Positions 43,720-51,003 of a stretch of DNA of 64,000 bases are shown here, one piece after another. Source of the stretch: Deltaproteobacteria bacterium (GTDB taxonomy: Bacteria; Myxococcota_A; UBA9160; SZUA-336); the NCBI GenBank assembly GCA_029261895.1, contig JAJDAK010000021.1, positions 60,358 through 124,357 of the forward strand, in the 5' to 3' direction. The notes beneath the pieces are model-generated. The model searched no databases. It worked only from the letters and a program-made list of their open reading frames with translations, and was not told where the DNA came from. Both the position numbers and the translations under genes were made by a program. Each line of letters starts with the position of its first letter. Position 1 is the stretch's first letter.

Positions 43720-44247
43720 ATGTCAGTACTCATTAAACGCTACGCGAACCGCAAGCTCTACAACACGGATTCGAGCCGTTACATCACGCTCAAAGGCATC
43801 TCTGAGCTGGTGAACGATGGGAAAGATATCCAGGTCGTGGACAACGAGACCGGCCAGGACATCACCCCGATCATTCTTTCGCAGATTCTCGTGGACGATC
43901 AAAAGCAGAATCGCGACGGGGGTGGCGCGGTGCCGGGCAAGGTACTGACGGAGCTGGTTCAACGCAGCGGTGATGCACTCTACGGCGTGCTACGCCGATC
44001 CTTTGACGATGTCGATGATCGACTCTCCGATGTTCGAGAAAACGTAAAGCGTTGGGTGAACACTGCGCCGCAGAAGATTGTGGATACATCGCAGATCACA
44101 CAGGTCGTACAAGAATCGTTGCAGAATGTTCTGCGCATTGCAGACCTTCCGACACGGGGCGATCTCGAAACGTTCAATAAGAATCTCGAGCGGCTTTCAA
44201 CCGCGTTGGAAAATTTCGAAACGCGCCTTCGCGATCGAGATTCCTAG
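43720..44247 (+). CDS. phaR: Polyhydroxyalkanoate synthesis regulator (PhaR-type DNA-binding) with coiled-coil tail
   Basis: 175 aa. Residues 1-65 are the PHB accumulation regulatory domain: VLIKRYANRKLYNTDSSRYI, GISELVNDGKDIQVVDNETG and TPIILSQILVDDQ. The rest is helical and ends LPTRGDLETFNKNLERLSTA, a motif seen in phasin-like granule proteins. PhaR proteins repress phasin genes and bind PHA granules, so repression relieved by granule formation is the expected mode. GAGG lies 5 nt before ATG 43720. The stop interlocks with the convergent acyltransferase stop at CTAG. No phaC is in the window. Confidence 0.88.
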   Translation: MSVLIKRYANRKLYNTDSSRYITLKGISELVNDGKDIQVVDNETGQDITPIILSQILVDDQKQNRDGGGAVPGKVLTELVQRSGDALYGVLRRSFDDVDDRLSDVRENVKRWVNTAPQKIVDTSQITQVVQESLQNVLRIADLPTRGDLETFNKNLERLSTALENFETRLRDRDS

Positions 44248-45230
44248 TCGCGACTCCGATCGCCCCGTAGTTCCTCAGCCAAGATCTCGGCGATGCTCAG
44301 CCGGATCTGATCACGAATGCGGTTCACGAAGAGTGGATCCTCGCCCCGTTCCGGATCGATGCCCGTCCATCTCAATGGTTCGCCGAAAACAATGCGCCAC
44401 TGACTCGGCAGCGGCAGTAAGCCGAGCGGGCCAAGCCACGGAAACGTCGGCGTAAATGGCAGCGGAAAGCCGAGCCAGCGCCGAGCCATATCCGCCCGGT
44501 AGAGAATCGGGTGAACCTCCTCCCCACCGATCACCGCCACTGGAATGATCGGTACGTTCAAGCGCAACGCGAGCGGCACAAAGCCACCACGACCAAAGCG
44601 CTGTAAACGATAGCGATCCCGATACGGCTTCAACGCGCCCTTCTGACCTTCCGGAAACGCAAGCACCCACTCGTTGGCAAGCAGTAGACGCTCTGCGTTT
44701 TCGGGACAGGCACGCACGCCGCCGAGCTTTGGAATCCAACTCTGCGCAAACGGTCTTGTGACCAGCCAATCCGCGGTCAAAAAGCGTGGGCGTCGATTCC
44801 GAACATGCTCTCGCTCAACGGCTTCGGCGATCATCAACGCGTCATACGGCAGGATTCCGGAACGGTTCGCGACCATGAGCACGCGCGGTTCATCGGCCAA
44901 GTGCTGCGCGCCCGATATCTGTACACGCCACCAGCGTTCGTACAAGAAGCGAAGCAACGGTTGCCAGCGCGCGAGAAACTCTTGATCCAATCCAAATCCA
45001 TCCACCGCCGCAGGTTCAGTCTCGTTGGTCAAACGCCGCAGCAGGTTTTGCAGCTCCAGCCAAAGCTCTGGTGCACCAAGCTGCTCCAACGTGCCGCGGA
45101 ACGCTTCGGTCGCGCCTTCAGCTACACGTTTCAGCGTAGAGTTTCCAGTTCGCTGTATGGATTCACGAAGTTCCGATGCGGAACGTCGTAGCTCCTGCAG
45201 CTCGGCGCTGTATCGCCCATCTTGAGTCAC
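44244..45230 (-). CDS. Lysophospholipid acyltransferase-like protein (PlsC superfamily)
   Basis: 328-aa acyltransferase-fold protein. An N-terminal helical part (ELQELRRSASELRESIQRTG) precedes the LPLAT domain, with VLMVANRSGILPYDALMIAE where the HX4D motif should lie. Then come IPKLGGVRACPENAERLL, the conserved WVLAFPEGQKG and VPIIPVAVIGGEEVHPILYR. The HX4D histidine reads Arg (NRSGILPYD), so catalysis by the usual dyad is doubtful. GTG 45230 overlaps the upstream stop (GTGA) with GGAG 6 nt before it; the longer frame to 45341 lies inside the SDR gene. Lipid acylation with the upstream SDR is the likely context. Confidence 0.85.
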   Translation of the reverse strand: MTQDGRYSAELQELRRSASELRESIQRTGNSTLKRVAEGATEAFRGTLEQLGAPELWLELQNLLRRLTNETEPAAVDGFGLDQEFLARWQPLLRFLYERWWRVQISGAQHLADEPRVLMVANRSGILPYDALMIAEAVEREHVRNRRPRFLTADWLVTRPFAQSWIPKLGGVRACPENAERLLLANEWVLAFPEGQKGALKPYRDRYRLQRFGRGGFVPLALRLNVPIIPVAVIGGEEVHPILYRADMARRWLGFPLPFTPTFPWLGPLGLLPLPSQWRIVFGEPLRWTGIDPERGEDPLFVNRIRDQIRLSIAEILAEELRGDRSRD

Positions 45231-46207
45231 CGATAGCTCCGCATGCGCCGTGAAACCACGAAGCTCAACCACGCCTCCTTGGTGGAGTACGTCGGCTCGA
45301 AGCCCAGCAACGTCTTCGCACGCGCGGTGTCGACGACCCAACCGAAACGCAAATGATCGTAGAACGCGGCAGGCACTTCTCCGGTGCGACTCAGCCAGGG
45401 CAGATAAGCCAGACGATAAAGCATGGGATGAGGCACGGGGACCGAGCGCTTGCCCGCTAGACGTAAGAGCGTAGAAAGCGGTAACACACCTTCGCCCGCA
45501 AGGTTGAAACTGCCGCGCACGTCTTGAATGAGCGCGAGCTGGAGGGCGTGTAGAAGATCTTCCTCGTGCAGAAACTGCATCAATGGATCAAAACCCATCA
45601 CTGTCGTTACCGCTGCGCCGGATAGATGTTGCACCAGCAATGAATCTGCGTTCGGGCCCATGACCCCGCAGGGTTTCAGCACGACGACATTCATGCCGCG
45701 ATGGCGCTCAGAGAAAACCCGCAGCAAGCCCTCGAGTTCTGCTCGGTCCTGAATCGAGTACGCCTCTGCATGCGGACGCAGCGGATGCGCCTCAGTCAGA
45801 AAACCGGGATTATCGGCATGGGGTCCGTAGGTCTGGGCCGTGCTGATGACCACGAGACGACCGACACCCGCCGCTGCGCACGCGTTCATCACATGCAATG
45901 ACCCGATGACTTCGAGCTCGTGCATGTATTCGCGCTCCACCCCGGGCGCTTTGAAAAAGGCTGCGTGAACGAGGGCCTCGCAGCGTTCTTTCTCGAGCAA
46001 CTCGGCAAGTCGACTATCGGCCGTCGGCTCGGTCAGGTCCACGCGATGGAAACGCATGCGACCCTCAAGCCTTCGGGGCAAACGCAGGTCGAAACCGACC
46101 AGAGTCGGCGGAGTACTCGCGGCTAGCAGGCGTTCGGCTAAGCGTTGACCGACGAGCGAATCCAGCCCAGTGATCGCCAACGTGCGCGGAAAACGCAAGG
46201 AAGTCAC
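45227..46207 (-). CDS. NAD-dependent epimerase/dehydratase (extended SDR)
   Basis: About 326 aa, an extended short-chain dehydrogenase: nucleotide-binding ITGLDSLVGQRLAERLL, LVGFDLRLPRRL, EALVHAAFFKAPGVEREYMH, VISTAQTYGPHADNPGF, a Tyr at EAYSIQDRAELEGLL and VVLKPCGVMGPNADSLLVQ. The YxxxK lysine is not obvious after that Tyr. The substrate may be a sterol, polyketide or sugar-nucleotide. Start choice is weak: GTG 46207 is the first plausible codon before RFPRTLAITGLDSLVG, with TTG 46198 next; no strong SD. It is divergent from the deacetylase gene and coupled to the acyltransferase. Confidence 0.83.
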   Translation of the reverse strand: MTSLRFPRTLAITGLDSLVGQRLAERLLAASTPPTLVGFDLRLPRRLEGRMRFHRVDLTEPTADSRLAELLEKERCEALVHAAFFKAPGVEREYMHELEVIGSLHVMNACAAAGVGRLVVISTAQTYGPHADNPGFLTEAHPLRPHAEAYSIQDRAELEGLLRVFSERHRGMNVVVLKPCGVMGPNADSLLVQHLSGAAVTTVMGFDPLMQFLHEEDLLHALQLALIQDVRGSFNLAGEGVLPLSTLLRLAGKRSVPVPHPMLYRLAYLPWLSRTGEVPAAFYDHLRFGWVVDTARAKTLLGFEPTYSTKEAWLSFVVSRRMRSYR

Positions 46208-46264
46208 GCTGGCTTGTATCGTCCAGTCCGGCAGCGGTGTCAATTGCCTGCTACCGTGACTCGG

Positions 46265-47296
46265 ATGCACGCACCGGGACTCTTGATCGTGCGCGACGCA
46301 CGGTTTCGTGACCACGTCGCACCTCGCGAGCACCCAGAAGCTCCCGCGCGGCTCGACGCGATCGATCAGGCCATCGCTGACCTGGCCAACGATTGGACGG
46401 AGATCGATCCTCGCAGCGCAACTGACGATGAAATCCTGCTCACTCACGGGCACGAGCATTTGAAATTTCTGGAGCAGTTGCGGGGCCAGCGTGCGGATAT
46501 CGATGCGGATACCTACGCATCCACAGCGTCGGTTGACGTCGCTAAACTTGCTGCCGGCAGCACGACGGAACTTGCGCTCCGCGTCGCCCGCGGAGAGGGC
46601 AGCAACGCCTTCGCCCTCGTACGCCCGCCCGGACATCATGCGGAGCGCGAACGCGCGATGGGATTTTGCTTACTCAACTCTGTCGCGATTGCAGCGCACG
46701 CGCTTCGCGCGCGCCTAGGTCTGTCACGGATCGCGATCGTCGATTGGGACGTCCACCATGGCAACGGCACCCAGCATATTTTCGAAGAAGATCGCGACAC
46801 TTTCTTCGTTTCACTGCATCAATTTCCGTTCTACCCCGGAACCGGTGCGATCAACGAGGCCGGCCGCGGCAACGGTGAGGGCAGCACCCTGAATCTCCCA
46901 CTGCCGGCAGGTTGCGGCGACGCCGAATACATTCATCTCTTCCGGAGTGTCGTGCGACCCGCCCTCGTCGCGTTTCGTCCGGAGATCATTTTGGTATCTG
47001 CTGGCTTTGATGCCCATGCCGACGATCCTCTCGGAGCCATGCGCGTCAGCAGCGCGACATTCGGAATGCTGGCCCGCTGTCTCCGCGAAATAGCCGACGA
47101 AATCTGCGACGGCAAACTCGTGCTCAGCCTCGAGGGTGGCTACGACTTGGTCGCGTTAGGCGAATCGGTCTCAGAAGTCTTTAGAGCACTCATCGAAGAC
47201 CCAAAGCCCGTTGAGTTCCCCACTCCATCCCACCGCGCGGAGGAGTTTGAACGCATCTTCCGTACCACCAACGCACGTTATTGGGATTCCTTCTAA
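46265..47296 (+). CDS. Histone deacetylase family protein (acetylpolyamine or protein deacetylase)
   Basis: 343-aa zinc deacetylase of the arginase fold. Motifs: REHPEAPARLDAIDQAI, VRPPGHHAERERAMGFCLLN (His-His dyad), IVDWDVHHGNGTQHIF (zinc Asp and His), SLHQFPFYPGTG, LVSAGFDAHADDPLG (third zinc ligand) and LSLEGGYDLVALGES. Bacterial members remove acetyl groups from polyamines, acetoin-system enzymes or lysines. ATG 46265 is chosen; a GTG lies 9 nt before, and no strong SD is seen. It is followed by a 341-bp control region in front of mraZ. Confidence 0.93.
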   Translation: MHAPGLLIVRDARFRDHVAPREHPEAPARLDAIDQAIADLANDWTEIDPRSATDDEILLTHGHEHLKFLEQLRGQRADIDADTYASTASVDVAKLAAGSTTELALRVARGEGSNAFALVRPPGHHAERERAMGFCLLNSVAIAAHALRARLGLSRIAIVDWDVHHGNGTQHIFEEDRDTFFVSLHQFPFYPGTGAINEAGRGNGEGSTLNLPLPAGCGDAEYIHLFRSVVRPALVAFRPEIILVSAGFDAHADDPLGAMRVSSATFGMLARCLREIADEICDGKLVLSLEGGYDLVALGESVSEVFRALIEDPKPVEFPTPSHRAEEFERIFRTTNARYWDSF

Positions 47297-47308
47297 TCCG
47301 GCTGAGTC

Positions 47309-47390
47309 CGCTGCGAGTCACAAATGGGATTTTCCCACCTAAGAGAGCCGCGCTGCGAGTCACTAATGGGATATTCCCACCTAAGAGAGC
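47309..47390 (+). repeat. Two tandem 40-bp repeats with TGGGA/TCCCA palindromes
   Basis: Copies at 47309-47348 and 47351-47390 (period 42 bp) differ at two positions only. Each runs CGCTGCGAGTCAC, three or four A/T bases, then TGGGA, three bases, TCCCA, and ends CCTAAGAGAGC. The central TGGGANNNTCCCA is a perfect 13-bp palindrome in the first and second copy alike (TTT or TAT spacer). TGGGA is also the MraZ box, so these may extend the operator found 140 bp downstream. The function is not known. Confidence 0.85.
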
Positions 47391-47405
47391 GGCGTTTCGC
47401 CGCTC
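47387..47405 (+). terminator. Hairpin after the deacetylase gene
   Basis: GAGCGGCG, a TTT loop, then CGCCGCTC form a perfect 8-bp GC-rich stem overlapping the end of the second repeat. There is no run of T after it, so it could be a Rho-independent-like terminator of weak type or a processing structure rather than a classical terminator. Confidence 0.35.
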
Positions 47406-47502
47406 AAGCTACTGCATCTTGTGGTCACACCCAGGCACTCTACAAGATCCTGTAGCCGCGCAGGCAAGTCGTGAAAAGTGGCGGAAACATTCACTTTTCT
47501 GG

Positions 47503-47531
47503 TTGACGGCGGGATCAAGACCCAATAGAGT
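47503..47531 (+). promoter_or_regulatory. Sigma70-like promoter of mraZ and the dcw cluster
   Basis: TTGACG at 47503-47508 and TAGAGT at 47526-47531 with an exact 17-bp spacer. It lies 107 bp before the mraZ start and is the best -35/-10 pair in the window. The -10 box abuts the first TGGGA box, so MraZ binding would block RNA polymerase. Likely the main promoter of the cluster. Confidence 0.65.
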
Positions 47532-47555
47532 GGGATTATGTGGGAACGGGTCCCA
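47531..47555 (+). promoter_or_regulatory. Putative MraZ operator (TGGGA boxes at 10-bp period)
   Basis: TGGGA at 47531-47535 and 47541-47545 is followed at exactly the same 10-bp phase by the inverted form TCCCA at 47551-47555. MraZ of E. coli represses its own operon by binding TGGGN direct repeats separated by 5 nt. The match in sequence, spacing and position (overlapping the -10) supports autoregulation. The inverted third box is unusual. Confidence 0.6.
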
Positions 47556-47599
47556 CGGATAAGGTGTTTGTCGGGGGGGGTAACACCGGGTCCGTGGGA
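47551..47599 (+). promoter_or_regulatory. Extended stem-loop in the mraZ leader
   Basis: TCCCACGGA (47551-47559) pairs perfectly with TCCGTGGGA (47591-47599). Inside it, after a 3x3 internal loop, GGTGTT (47563-47568) pairs with AACACC (47582-47587), leaving a 13-nt loop with eight consecutive G. A transcript from the promoter above would contain it, about 40 nt before the start codon. It could be an attenuator, a protein-binding leader or part of the MraZ operator, since it begins and ends in TCCCA/TGGGA. Confidence 0.5.
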
Positions 47600-47637
47600 T
47601 CCCCTTCCCCACCGTTACGCACGGGGTCCGGTTCATC

Positions 47638-48075
47638 ATGTTTTGGGGCTGTCACGATCACGTCTTAGATGAAAAGGGACGGACCAGCCTTCCCAAGGAC
47701 TTCCGTACGCTCCTCAGCGCCCAGAAGCACGAACCTTGGATCACTGGGCTGCCTCAATGTCTTGCGATCCTTCCGTCGAACGAATTCGACGCACTTCGCC
47801 AGAAGTTGACCGCTGCATCGAGCACTGTCGATTCTATCCAGCGCCTGCAACGTCTATTTCTCGGAATGGCCGTACGCTGCAGCGTCGACAAACAGGGTCG
47901 GATTCTAATTCCGCCCAAGCTGCGCAAGTGGGCGCATTTGGATCGCGAAATCGTCTTCACCGGCGTCGGTGCGCGCATTGAGATTTGGGATCACGCGCGA
48001 CACGAAGCGGAGCTTGAACAGACGCGCATCAACTACGCGGATTACACCAAGGACCTCAAGGAATATGACCTTTGA
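47638..48075 (+). CDS. mraZ: Transcriptional regulator MraZ
   Basis: 145-aa AbrB-like DNA-binding protein that represses the dcw cluster. The two swapped-hairpin domains begin MFWGCHDHVLDEKGRTSLPK and CSVDKQGRILIPPKLRKWAH, each with the conserved DxKGR/DxQGR and P-loop to Arg pattern. ATG 47638 lies after a 100-nt leader carrying putative operators, so autoregulation is expected; the SD is weak (GGGG 13 nt upstream). The stop overlaps the rsmH start (TGATG). Confidence 0.96.
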   Translation: MFWGCHDHVLDEKGRTSLPKDFRTLLSAQKHEPWITGLPQCLAILPSNEFDALRQKLTAASSTVDSIQRLQRLFLGMAVRCSVDKQGRILIPPKLRKWAHLDREIVFTGVGARIEIWDHARHEAELEQTRINYADYTKDLKEYDL

Positions 48076-48992
48076 TGACCGCCCACGTCACCGTGATGCG
48101 GCAAGAAGTCATCGATGCGTTAGCGCTCCGGCCGGGACAATGCATTGTGGATGCCACGCTCGGGCTCGGCGGTCATTCGGAATCGCTACTACAGCAGATG
48201 GATCCAAGCTCTCGGGTCATCGGGCTCGACCGCGACCGCGGTATGCTCGAGCGCGCACAAGCCCGCCTTCAACACTTTGGCGCGCGCTTTCAAGCATCCC
48301 ACTCGAGGCTCTCGGAACTCGCTAAGACTTTGGAGCGGCTCGGTGTCAGCAGTGTCGACGGTGTAGTGATGGACCTGGGTCTCTGCTCCGCGCAACTTGA
48401 CGATCCGGAGCGAGGTTTCAGCTTTGCGGATTCGAACGCGCACGCCGCGCTGGACATGCGCATGGACACATCCCAAGGAATGACCGCAGCTGAACTCTTG
48501 GACACGATCGATGAGGACGCGTTGGTACAAATCCTCTGGGATGGCGATGTGCCGCACGCGCGGCGCGTTGCACGGGCGTTGCTCGACGCGCGACCGATCC
48601 CGACCTGCGGTGCACTACTCGATGCAATCAAATCCGTACGTTTACCGCTGCGCAAACATCACCCGGCAACACTGATTTTCCAAGCGCTCCGTGTCGCGGT
48701 GAACCAGGAATTCGACGAACTCGAACAAGCCTTACGGGCGGCCGTCGATGTTTTGCATTCCGGGGGACGATTGGCCGTGCTTTCGTACCACTCCGGCGAA
48801 GACCGGCGCGTCAAACAGCTATTTCAAGAGGAAGCACGCGGCTGTATCTGCCCGCCCGACCTCCCTCGCTGCGGCTGCGGACGAGTACCGCGTCTCAAAC
48901 TCGTGCGCCGTGGTGATGGGCCCGATGCAAACGAGATCTTGCTCAACCCGCGCGCTCGGAGCGCACGTCTACGCGTTGCCGAAAAATGGTAA
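48075..48992 (+). CDS. rsmH: 16S rRNA (cytosine-1402-N4)-methyltransferase
   Basis: 305-aa SAM-dependent methyltransferase MraW/RsmH. Landmarks are HVTVMRQEVIDALALRPGQC, VDATLGLGGHSESLLQQM (SAM site), GVVMDLGLCSAQLDDPERGF, AALDMRMDTSQGMTAAELL and GGRLAVLSYHSGEDRRVKQL, plus a zinc-like CICPPDLPRCGCG near the C-terminus. ATG 48075 overlaps the mraZ stop; a TTG one codon earlier is possible. It overlaps ftsL by 7 bp. Standard second gene of the cluster. Confidence 0.97.
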   Translation: MTAHVTVMRQEVIDALALRPGQCIVDATLGLGGHSESLLQQMDPSSRVIGLDRDRGMLERAQARLQHFGARFQASHSRLSELAKTLERLGVSSVDGVVMDLGLCSAQLDDPERGFSFADSNAHAALDMRMDTSQGMTAAELLDTIDEDALVQILWDGDVPHARRVARALLDARPIPTCGALLDAIKSVRLPLRKHHPATLIFQALRVAVNQEFDELEQALRAAVDVLHSGGRLAVLSYHSGEDRRVKQLFQEEARGCICPPDLPRCGCGRVPRLKLVRRGDGPDANEILLNPRARSARLRVAEKW

Positions 48993-49303
48993 ACGCACGC
49001 CTCCGCAAGAGCCGTCCGTTCTTTCGCATCCTGGTCGCGACCACCATCGGTCTCGTGCTCGGTGCGTCGGCACTGGTCTGGACGCGAACCCAGATCATGT
49101 CGCTGCGCTACCAGTATTCACATCTTATTCGGCTGGAAACAGACCTACGCCATGAAGTCGAAAAACTTCGGATCGAACAAGCCGCACTCTCGTCACCTTC
49201 TCGTATTGAAAACCAGGCTCGGGCATTGGGATTGAGTTACCCCCAACCCGGCCAGATGGTGGCGGTATCCGCCAGCAACGGTCCAGCAGGAGAGCGTGAG
49301 TGA
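48986..49303 (+). CDS. ftsL: Cell division protein FtsL
   Basis: 105-aa bitopic protein with a short basic cytoplasmic tail (VNARLRKSRPFFR), one membrane span (ILVATTIGLVLGASALVW) and a periplasmic coiled coil (YSHLIRLETDLRHEVEKLRI) ending in IENQARALGLSYPQPGQMV, the typical FtsL/LIP pattern. It lies between rsmH and ftsI, as expected, and overlaps both. It links FtsQ/FtsB to the FtsWI synthase. No ftsB is in the window. Confidence 0.9.
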   Translation: MVNARLRKSRPFFRILVATTIGLVLGASALVWTRTQIMSLRYQYSHLIRLETDLRHEVEKLRIEQAALSSPSRIENQARALGLSYPQPGQMVAVSASNGPAGERE

Positions 49304-51003
49304 GGCAACGTCGCCGAACCCGTAAGCCCACGGCTATCATGCATCGGCGACGACTCTTGGTCTTGGCTCTACTCGGCATTGCGGGGTATCTCACATTGGC
49401 TGCTCGCGCGGTTCAGTTACAAGCGCTGGATGCGGAATGGCTCTCCGCACGCGCGGATGCGCAACACACGACCACGCTGCAACTCAAACCACTTCGTGGT
49501 GAACTCTATGATCGCAACCGCAACCTGCTTGCCGTCTCCGCCGACGTCGAATCCATTGTCGCGTCCCCGAAACGCGTCGTGGGACGCGACACGACGGCGA
49601 CAAAACTTGCGAGCGCGTTAAAACTCAAACATCGCGAGATATTCGACAAACTTGATCCCGATCGAAGCTTCGCATGGATCAAGCGCTGGGTGACACCGGA
49701 CGAAGCAGATCGAATTCGAAAGTTAGACCTGCCGGGAATCAAGCTCTATCCGGAAAGAAAACGCTTCTACCCTCACCGAGGGCTGGCGGCATCGTACCTC
49801 GGATTCGTCGGTCGCGACGGCGAAGGACTTACGGGACTGGAACTCGCATTCGATAGCGCATTGCGCGGAACCGCCCAATCGACCTCAGTGCTCCGTGACG
49901 CGAAGGGTAAGAAACTCGTGCATTGGAATCGCGATGCGCCCTCCCCATCTGGTGCCCGAATCGTGCTGAGTATTGATTCACGACTGCAGAACGTCGCTGA
50001 GCAATCCCTACAACGTGCGGTCGATAAATGGGGGGCAAAGCACGGAACCCTCGTCGCGCTCGACCCATGGAACGGCGACATCCTCGCACTGGCTGAAGTT
50101 CCCACCTTCAATCCCAATCAATTCTGGCGTGAAGACTCGAAACGCTTTCGCACCCGCGCCGTTGTCGATGCATTCGAACCTGGTTCGACATTGAAGCCGT
50201 TCGTTATTGCACTCGCTCTCGAAGCCGGGGTGGTTAAACCGACCGATCGCTTTGATTGTGAAAATGGTTCATGGAAAGTCCGCGACCGCATCATTCGAGA
50301 CTTCAAACCGCATGGTGTACTCAACGTGAAAGACATCATGCGCGTATCGAGTAACATCGGCACGGCCAAGATTGCAGACCGCTTGGGGTCTGCCCAGTTG
50401 GTAGACGGATTGCGCCGGCAGGGTTTCGGTCGTCGAACGAACAGCGGCTTTCCCGGGGAATCGCCGGGTGTCGTGCATACCATTCGCGAGAAACAAGCCG
50501 TTGAGCGTGCCAATCTCGCCTTCGGCCAAGGCATCATGGTCACGCCGCTGCAATTAGCCGTTGCAGGTGCCCAACTCGCGAACGGAGGCCAACGGGTTTG
50601 GCCACGCTTGGCCACACGTATCGAAAGCGGCCAAGATGAAGCGCATTGGCCCGCCGAACTTGGCGAACGCGTGATGCCGGAAAAAGTTACAAAGCAAGTA
50701 CTCAAAATGTTGGAAGCCGCAGTGAGCGACGGTAGCGGTAAAGGCGCTGCACTCCCGCATCATTCAGTCGCAGGAAAAACGGGTACCGCACAGAAAGTTG
50801 TTAATGGTCGCTACTCCTCGACACGGTACTACGCTTCGTTCCTCGGCATCGTTCCGGTCGAGAATCCCAAACTCGTGATCGCGATCGTCATTGACGAACC
50901 TCGGCGTGCGCATACGGGCGGCGTGGTCGCAGCGCCGGTATTTCGTGAAGTCGCGGGATTTGCGGTGGAGCAGATGGGCCTCGCGGCGGAAGGAGCCGAG
51001 TAG
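49300..51003 (+). CDS. ftsI: Peptidoglycan transpeptidase FtsI (PBP3)
   Basis: 567-aa division-specific penicillin-binding protein. An N-terminal membrane segment (RRRLLVLALLGIAGYLTLAA) is followed by the PBP dimer domain (LRGELYDRNRNLLAVSAD) and the transpeptidase domain. The active Ser lies in AFEPGSTLKPFVIALALE, SSN in RVSSNIGTAKIADRLG, and KTG in VAGKTGTAQKVVNGRYSSTR. GTG 49300 overlaps the ftsL stop (GTGA) and its stop overlaps murE (TAGTG). It cross-links septal peptidoglycan with FtsW. Confidence 0.97.
   Translation: MRQRRRTRKPTAIMHRRRLLVLALLGIAGYLTLAARAVQLQALDAEWLSARADAQHTTTLQLKPLRGELYDRNRNLLAVSADVESIVASPKRVVGRDTTATKLASALKLKHREIFDKLDPDRSFAWIKRWVTPDEADRIRKLDLPGIKLYPERKRFYPHRGLAASYLGFVGRDGEGLTGLELAFDSALRGTAQSTSVLRDAKGKKLVHWNRDAPSPSGARIVLSIDSRLQNVAEQSLQRAVDKWGAKHGTLVALDPWNGDILALAEVPTFNPNQFWREDSKRFRTRAVVDAFEPGSTLKPFVIALALEAGVVKPTDRFDCENGSWKVRDRIIRDFKPHGVLNVKDIMRVSSNIGTAKIADRLGSAQLVDGLRRQGFGRRTNSGFPGESPGVVHTIREKQAVERANLAFGQGIMVTPLQLAVAGAQLANGGQRVWPRLATRIESGQDEAHWPAELGERVMPEKVTKQVLKMLEAAVSDGSGKGAALPHHSVAGKTGTAQKVVNGRYSSTRYYASFLGIVPVENPKLVIAIVIDEPRRAHTGGVVAAPVFREVAGFAVEQMGLAAEGAE

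Noticed and set aside
45231..45341. Longer N-terminus for the acyltransferase
   Set aside because: It lies wholly within the SDR gene; GTG 45230 has GGAG at proper distance and overlaps the SDR stop.
47309..47390. CRISPR-like array
   Set aside because: Only two repeat units separated by 2 bp, no spacers of unique sequence and no cas genes nearby.
47573..47580. Run of eight G as a possible slippage site
   Set aside because: It is in the untranslated leader of mraZ, not in a gene, so no frameshift product results; it is described only as the hairpin loop.
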